A DNA stretch of 11,191 nucleotides from Phycisphaerales bacterium UBA966. Its GTDB lineage: Bacteria > Planctomycetota > Phycisphaerae > Phycisphaerales > SM1A02. The DNA is taken from positions 740-11,930 of the forward strand of contig DBCE01000123.1 of NCBI GenBank assembly GCA_002292895.1. Direction: 5' to 3'. Positions within the stretch are counted from its first letter, which is position 1, and the number at the start of each line of letters is the position of its first letter. The notes under the pieces were generated by a model. It saw only the letters and a program-made list of their open reading frames with translations, had not been told where the DNA came from and did not search any database. Of the stretch, positions 7,654 to 11,191 are shown in pieces. The position numbers and the translations under genes were made by a program.

Positions 7654-9074
7654 CGCTCCTCTCCTGAGCCAATTGGTCCCGTTGCGTTGAATGGCCCCGC
7701 AATTGAAAGTGGCTCAATCTGCTCAGTGCCGCCATCATCTCGTATCAGCACGGAACCATGCCGAGACCCACGGCCAAACGATGCAGCCGTAGTGCGCACA
7801 ACAAACAAGATCGAAGCTGCGCTCGCAGGTGCAACCTCCACGCGCGGCAATTCCCCGGCAATCGCAACATCGGCAAGTCCATGCACTGTGAATGTGCGAG
7901 CAAATTCAGTGCGGTTCTCAATGAGCAAACGGATTGGGGTCTCAACACTTCCATCGTCACGCAATGTGAAGTTTGACCCAACAGTTCGCTCTTGCTCAAT
8001 TAATACCTGCTCACGCCGGGCAAGCAATAGCACAAGGGTGCTCACCATTACAACCAGCAACGCTGGATACAACATCAACCGGTATCGGAACGAAGTATTG
8101 GCAGTTCCTTCCATCCGATTCTGGCTCGAATACCGGATCAATCCGGTCGGTTTATCAATGCGCTTCATCACTTCATCACACGCATCAATGCACTGCGCAC
8201 AGTGAATGCACTCCAACTGCAACCCGTCGCGAATGTCAATGCCCGTTGGGCACACTTGCGTGCACATAGTGCACTCAATGCAATCGCCCACGCGATGCGC
8301 TGACTCTTCAAGCTTCTTCCGTTGTGCCGACCGCGCGCGTGGCTCGCCGCGCTGTCGGTCATAGGCAACAATCAAAGAATTTCTGTCCAACAAGACGCTT
8401 TGCATTCGTCCATATGGACATACCAGCGTGCACAGTTGCTCACGAAAGAACACGAAGTCAAAGAGCATCAGTGCCACCGTGACTGCAAACACAGCAAAGG
8501 CAACTGGATGGTCCGATGGATTGCCGGTCGTCCAATGCAGCATGCGGTCCGTGCCAACGAAGTACGACAAAAAAGTGTTGGCAAGATGCGCACTGATGAG
8601 TAGAAACGTCCCGTACATCGCCATGCGCCGCCACAGCGGAGCCCCACCACCGCCACGCATCGGCCGCGCCCCAATGAAGAGACGCTCGAGTGGTCGGTAG
8701 ACAAACTCCAAGTACACCGTTTGTGGACAGCCCCATCCACACCAGACCCGCCCAAAGAGCGCGGTGATCAGGAAGATCGAGATGAACACCGTGATCATCA
8801 GAATCGCTAGCAACAGCGTCTCGGTTGATCGAAAGGTTGTGCCAAAGATTGTGAACTGCCGCGTCATGACGTCCAGCAGAATGGCCGGCTTTCCGCCTAT
8901 ACGGATCCATGGGAGCGCCGTAAACAGTGCAATCAATGTGATTGCGACACCGACGCGTGCGCGCCAATACCGACCGCGTGCATCACGCGGCTGCATCCAA
9001 CGCCGAGTTCCATCGGAATTGAGCGTGGACAGAACACGATCATCAAGTTGCGGAAGTGTGAAGTCTGCAGCCAC
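7650..9074 (-). CDS. ccoG: CcoG/FixG cupric reductase, polyferredoxin-type membrane protein
   Basis: 474 residues from the GTG at 9074. Seen: an N-terminal segment with DGTRRWMQPRDARGRYW, several membrane helices, WCGWGCPQ and CTLVCPYGRMQ motifs, then two [4Fe-4S] ferredoxin clusters (Cys265, 268, 271, 275 and Cys289, 292, 295, 299), a further helix, and a C-terminal Ig-like periplasmic domain from about 360. CcoG proteins reduce Cu(II) to Cu(I) and help deliver copper during cbb3 assembly. Start choice: AGGAGG lies 4 nt before the GTG; a TTG at 9098 in the same frame would add eight residues but has no clear Shine-Dalgarno. The stop overlaps the ccoH start (ATGA at 7653-7650). All cluster cysteines are intact. 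Confidence 0.93.
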   Translation of the reverse strand: MAADFTLPQLDDRVLSTLNSDGTRRWMQPRDARGRYWRARVGVAITLIALFTALPWIRIGGKPAILLDVMTRQFTIFGTTFRSTETLLLAILMITVFISIFLITALFGRVWCGWGCPQTVYLEFVYRPLERLFIGARPMRGGGGAPLWRRMAMYGTFLLISAHLANTFLSYFVGTDRMLHWTTGNPSDHPVAFAVFAVTVALMLFDFVFFREQLCTLVCPYGRMQSVLLDRNSLIVAYDRQRGEPRARSAQRKKLEESAHRVGDCIECTMCTQVCPTGIDIRDGLQLECIHCAQCIDACDEVMKRIDKPTGLIRYSSQNRMEGTANTSFRYRLMLYPALLVVMVSTLVLLLARREQVLIEQERTVGSNFTLRDDGSVETPIRLLIENRTEFARTFTVHGLADVAIAGELPRVEVAPASAASILFVVRTTAASFGRGSRHGSVLIRDDGGTEQIEPLSIAGPFNATGPIGSGEER

Positions 9075-9078
9075 TATG

Positions 9079-9084
9079 CCTCCT
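9079..9084 (-). promoter_or_regulatory. Shine-Dalgarno of ccoG, deciding a GTG start
   Basis: Minus-strand AGGAGG ends 4 nt before GTG at 9074. The spacing is short, but it is the only strong site near the ccoG start and argues against the upstream TTG at 9098. Confidence 0.55.
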
Positions 9085-9102
9085 GACTCATCCGACAACA
9101 GG

Positions 9103-9774
9103 TCACTTCACGACGCTCACTACCGGCTTCGCTTGCGTTACGGCTGGCGAAGTCAACGGCACAGCAGGCGGCAGCGCCCAGGGCAAAATCGTCCCACCCT
9201 GCGCGGCCTTTGGTTGACTCGGCGTAGTACCCCGCAAATGCGCAACGTACGCAGCCAGAAGTACCCGCTGTGACGTCGCGAATCGCTTATCCCACGCCGG
9301 CATTCCCTTGGAGACCACGCCAGTTGACATCACTGTAAAGATGTCCGGCGCAACTTTGACATTGATCCATGAATCGTCACATAAGTTTGGCCCAGTGCCG
9401 CCGCCACCGTCTTTGGCGTGACACGTTGCGCAATTGGCGCTGAACATTCCGGCAGCCGCTTGCATCATGCGAGGATCGGCCATCAATGACGAGATCGTCG
9501 CCGGCGTCGGCTGCAAATCACCAAGCCGCGCCGCCTGTTCTTGGAAGAACACGCTGCGCTCTTCGTCGAACTCTTGAACGTGACTTGGCCCAACGCCAAT
9601 CATGTAGTACAGCGCGTACAGCGCTGCATAGAAGATGGAGCCCCAGAATATTGCTGACCACCAGAACGGCATCGGATTGTCAAACTCGCGAATTCCGTCA
9701 CAATCGTGAGCGTCGTGTGCGAGCGGTACGGAGTTGCCCGCGGCAATTCCTTGTGATGTGCTGCTGTCATTCAT
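9103..9774 (-). CDS. ccoP: cbb3 oxidase subunit III, CcoP, with a single haem c
   Basis: A 223-residue membrane-anchored cytochrome c. It begins with the CcoP signature around HDCDGIREFDNPMPFWW (23-39), has one helix at about 38-60, and a single haem-binding CATCH (Cys115 to His119) with a likely axial Met158 in KGMPAW. CcoP passes electrons from soluble cytochrome c towards CcoO and CcoN. Proteobacterial CcoP has about 300 residues and two CxxCH motifs; only one is present here, and I found no second in the frame. One-haem forms are known in some other phyla. The C-terminal about 30 residues are Pro/Ala/Val-rich. The ATG at 9774 overlaps the end of ccoQ by 8 bp and has a strong AAGGAGG; an upstream extension of the open frame to 9903 lies over ccoQ and looks non-coding. 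Confidence 0.92.
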   Translation of the reverse strand: MNDSSTSQGIAAGNSVPLAHDAHDCDGIREFDNPMPFWWSAIFWGSIFYAALYALYYMIGVGPSHVQEFDEERSVFFQEQAARLGDLQPTPATISSLMADPRMMQAAAGMFSANCATCHAKDGGGGTGPNLCDDSWINVKVAPDIFTVMSTGVVSKGMPAWDKRFATSQRVLLAAYVAHLRGTTPSQPKAAQGGTILPWALPPAVPLTSPAVTQAKPVVSVVK

Positions 9775-9985
9775 GATTGACCTCCTTGCCACCAGTGGCG
9801 GCTTTCGTGCACGAATCACCATCAAGCGGAATACGAGCGTCGCGCTGCCAACGGCCGACCGGGACGATAAACACCCACGCAACAATTCCAATGAAGAGCA
9901 CAAAGGCCATCAGCAATGAAATGATCGATCCGGTACTACTGCTTTGCGCAGCCTCTTCACCAAGCATCATGATTGCGACAGTCAT
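9767..9985 (-). CDS. ccoQ: Small membrane protein, CcoQ-like subunit IV
   Basis: A 72-residue protein with one hydrophobic helix at about 20-42, followed by a basic turn (GRWQRDAR, 44-51) and a polar tail. Sequence signatures of CcoQ are weak, so the call rests on size, the single helix, the helix-then-basic-tail layout and position between ccoO and ccoP. CcoQ stabilises the association of CcoP with the CcoNO core in organisms where it has been studied. The ATG overlaps the stop of ccoNO (ATGA at 9985-9982), with GGAG about 7 nt upstream. The last codons contain the Shine-Dalgarno of ccoP. Confidence 0.78.
   Translation of the reverse strand: MTVAIMMLGEEAAQSSSTGSIISLLMAFVLFIGIVAWVFIVPVGRWQRDARIPLDGDSCTKAATGGKEVNHE
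9781..9787 (-). promoter_or_regulatory. Shine-Dalgarno of ccoP inside ccoQ
   Basis: Minus-strand AAGGAGG lies 6 nt before the ATG at 9774 and within the last codons of ccoQ. It fixes the ccoP start and excludes the longer open frame that begins at 9903. Confidence 0.8.
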
Positions 9986-11191
9986 TGTGCTGCTCCCATC
10001 GCAATGGGCGCGGCTGCGGATGGCGCCGGAGCCACATCAATCGGCTTGCCAAGATCAGTACCGAGCCGTTGCATGTAGGCAATCAATGCAGTGACGCGGC
10101 GCTCACCCATGCCCTGCATTCCGTCCGAACGCCCGTTTTCGGAAATAAGTTGCGCCTCAATTCGACTGGCCTGCGCGCGTGCGGAATCCGCCGCGCCCAC
10201 CAGTTCGGCGGCCGTATACGGCACACCAACTTTCTGCAATGCAGTCATCGCTGGCTGCGCTGCGGTGAAATCAAGCGGCTGATCAAGCAAGTGCGCAAAT
10301 GCCGGCATAATTGAACCCGGACTTGTATCGACTGGCCGATTGAAGTGCCGCATGTGCCAAAGCGCGCTCGGATTACGAACCCCCTCACGCGCGAGGTCTG
10401 GCCCAATACGCCTGCTCCCCCACAAGAATGGATGGTCGAACACACTCTCGCCGGGCTTGGAATACTCGCCATACCGTTCCGTCTCTGCAATCAGTGGGCG
10501 AATCATCTGTGAGTGGCAGTTGACGCAGCCCTCGGAAACGTAAATGTCACGGCCAATCGTTTCCAGTGGCGTAAGCGGCGTCACGCTCGCAATGCGCGGA
10601 ATATCACTGCGAATGGCGAACATGGGCACCACTTCAAAGAGAGTTGCCACCACGATGGCCACAGTGACACACACGGAGAAGGCGAGCGGAAGCCCCTCAA
10701 GATTTCGGTGCCACCGAAGATCAGCGAATCGATCCACTGCCCGGCCAATGTCGGTGACGCTTCCCTTGGGCAACGTGGATTGTGGCACCGCCGGCGGACG
10801 CCAACCACGCGCAAGTGGCGCGGCCTCATACACCGGGACGTCGTAGATTCGCGGGCGATTGGCCCAAGTCATCAACAAGTTGATGCAGCCAATGATTGCC
10901 GCCACTAAGTACAGCGTTCCACCAACCGTGCGGATCCAATACAGCGGAACCATCTTGGTGACGGTGGTGAGGAAGTCATATTGCAACACGCCATCGGAAT
11001 TGAATGCGCGCCAGTTGAGGCCCTGCATCAAGCCGGCTGCATAAATCGGAATGATGTACAGCACAATTCCAATGGTCGCTAGCCAGAAGTGCAGCGTGAC
11101 CCACGAAGGGCGCGCGATAGGCGCCTGGAATAGCCGCGGCGCAAGCCAGTAGACCATTCCAAAGATCATGAATCCAACCCAGCCCAGTGTG
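9982..11191 (-). CDS. ccoNO: Fused cbb3 oxidase subunits I and II, CcoN-CcoO (C-terminal part; 5' end beyond window)
   Basis: The open frame enters from the right edge with no start, reading TLGWVGFMIFGMVYW before the first internal Met at 11169, so it is the 3' part of a larger gene. Counting from that Met, residues 1-105 match the last helices of CcoN (HFWLATIGIVLY, then WIRTVGGTLYL). A linker of about 45 residues leads into CcoO: a membrane helix at about 160-180, PLTPLETIGRDIY (198-210), the haem c site CVNCH (215-219, bases 10527-10513), QMIRP, the HPFLWGSRRIGPDLAR segment and the axial Met in SIMPAF (Met288). CcoN reduces oxygen at a haem b3-CuB centre and CcoO feeds it electrons; the haem and copper ligands of CcoN lie outside the window. 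No stop or start separates the two parts. Confidence 0.95.
   Translation of the reverse strand, partial: TLGWVGFMIFGMVYWLAPRLFQAPIARPSWVTLHFWLATIGIVLYIIPIYAAGLMQGLNWRAFNSDGVLQYDFLTTVTKMVPLYWIRTVGGTLYLVAAIIGCINLLMTWANRPRIYDVPVYEAAPLARGWRPPAVPQSTLPKGSVTDIGRAVDRFADLRWHRNLEGLPLAFSVCVTVAIVVATLFEVVPMFAIRSDIPRIASVTPLTPLETIGRDIYVSEGCVNCHSQMIRPLIAETERYGEYSKPGESVFDHPFLWGSRRIGPDLAREGVRNPSALWHMRHFNRPVDTSPGSIMPAFAHLLDQPLDFTAAQPAMTALQKVGVPYTAAELVGAADSARAQASRIEAQLISENGRSDGMQGMGERRVTALIAYMQRLGTDLGKPIDVAPAPSAAAPIAMGAAQ

Noticed and set aside
9775..9903. N-terminal extension of CcoP up to 9903
   Set aside because: It overlaps ccoQ throughout, while a strong AAGGAGG points to the ATG at 9774 just before the conserved CcoP N-terminus.

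Overview
The window carries most of one minus-strand cbb3-type cytochrome c oxidase operon, running from the right edge to about 2.58 kb. To its left are one convergent plus-strand gene and the 5' part of a second minus-strand gene. Nearly every base is coding. No rRNA, tRNA, CRISPR array, insertion sequence or phage feature was seen. The organism is a Gram-negative-type bacterium of moderately high GC that respires oxygen with a high-affinity terminal oxidase. A fused CcoN-CcoO and a one-heme CcoP point away from the classical proteobacterial layout and towards lineages such as Planctomycetota or Bacteroidota. The GC and protein style fit a planctomycete-like bacterium better, but this is only an inference.

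Layout from right to left, in the direction of transcription: the C-terminal part of a fused ccoN-ccoO (runs off the right edge); ccoQ; ccoP (single haem c); ccoG (polyferredoxin cupric reductase); ccoH/fixH; a 1163-residue fusion of a SafE/DsbD-like membrane domain with the CcoI copper ATPase; ccoS; and a two-domain YCII-SRPBCC protein whose start lies inside ccoS. Genes abut or overlap by a few bases (ATGA/GTGA junctions, an 8-bp ccoQ/ccoP overlap, a 62-bp ccoS/YCII overlap), so this looks like one translationally coupled transcript. Convergent to its end is a family I inorganic pyrophosphatase (plus strand, ends 2561). Divergent from that, starting at 1784 and leaving the window at base 1, is a CopA-type copper ATPase with a histidine-rich linker.

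How the genes work together: CcoNO, CcoQ and CcoP form the oxidase. CcoG reduces Cu(II), the SafE-like and CcoI parts are expected to move copper for the CuB centre, and CcoH and CcoS help assembly. The second P1B ATPase at the left probably handles general copper export. The window is therefore a respiratory-oxidase and copper-homeostasis region. I see no wholly new system. The main novelties are architectural: the SafE-CcoI fusion, the NO fusion, the short CcoP, and the tail gene overlapping ccoS.
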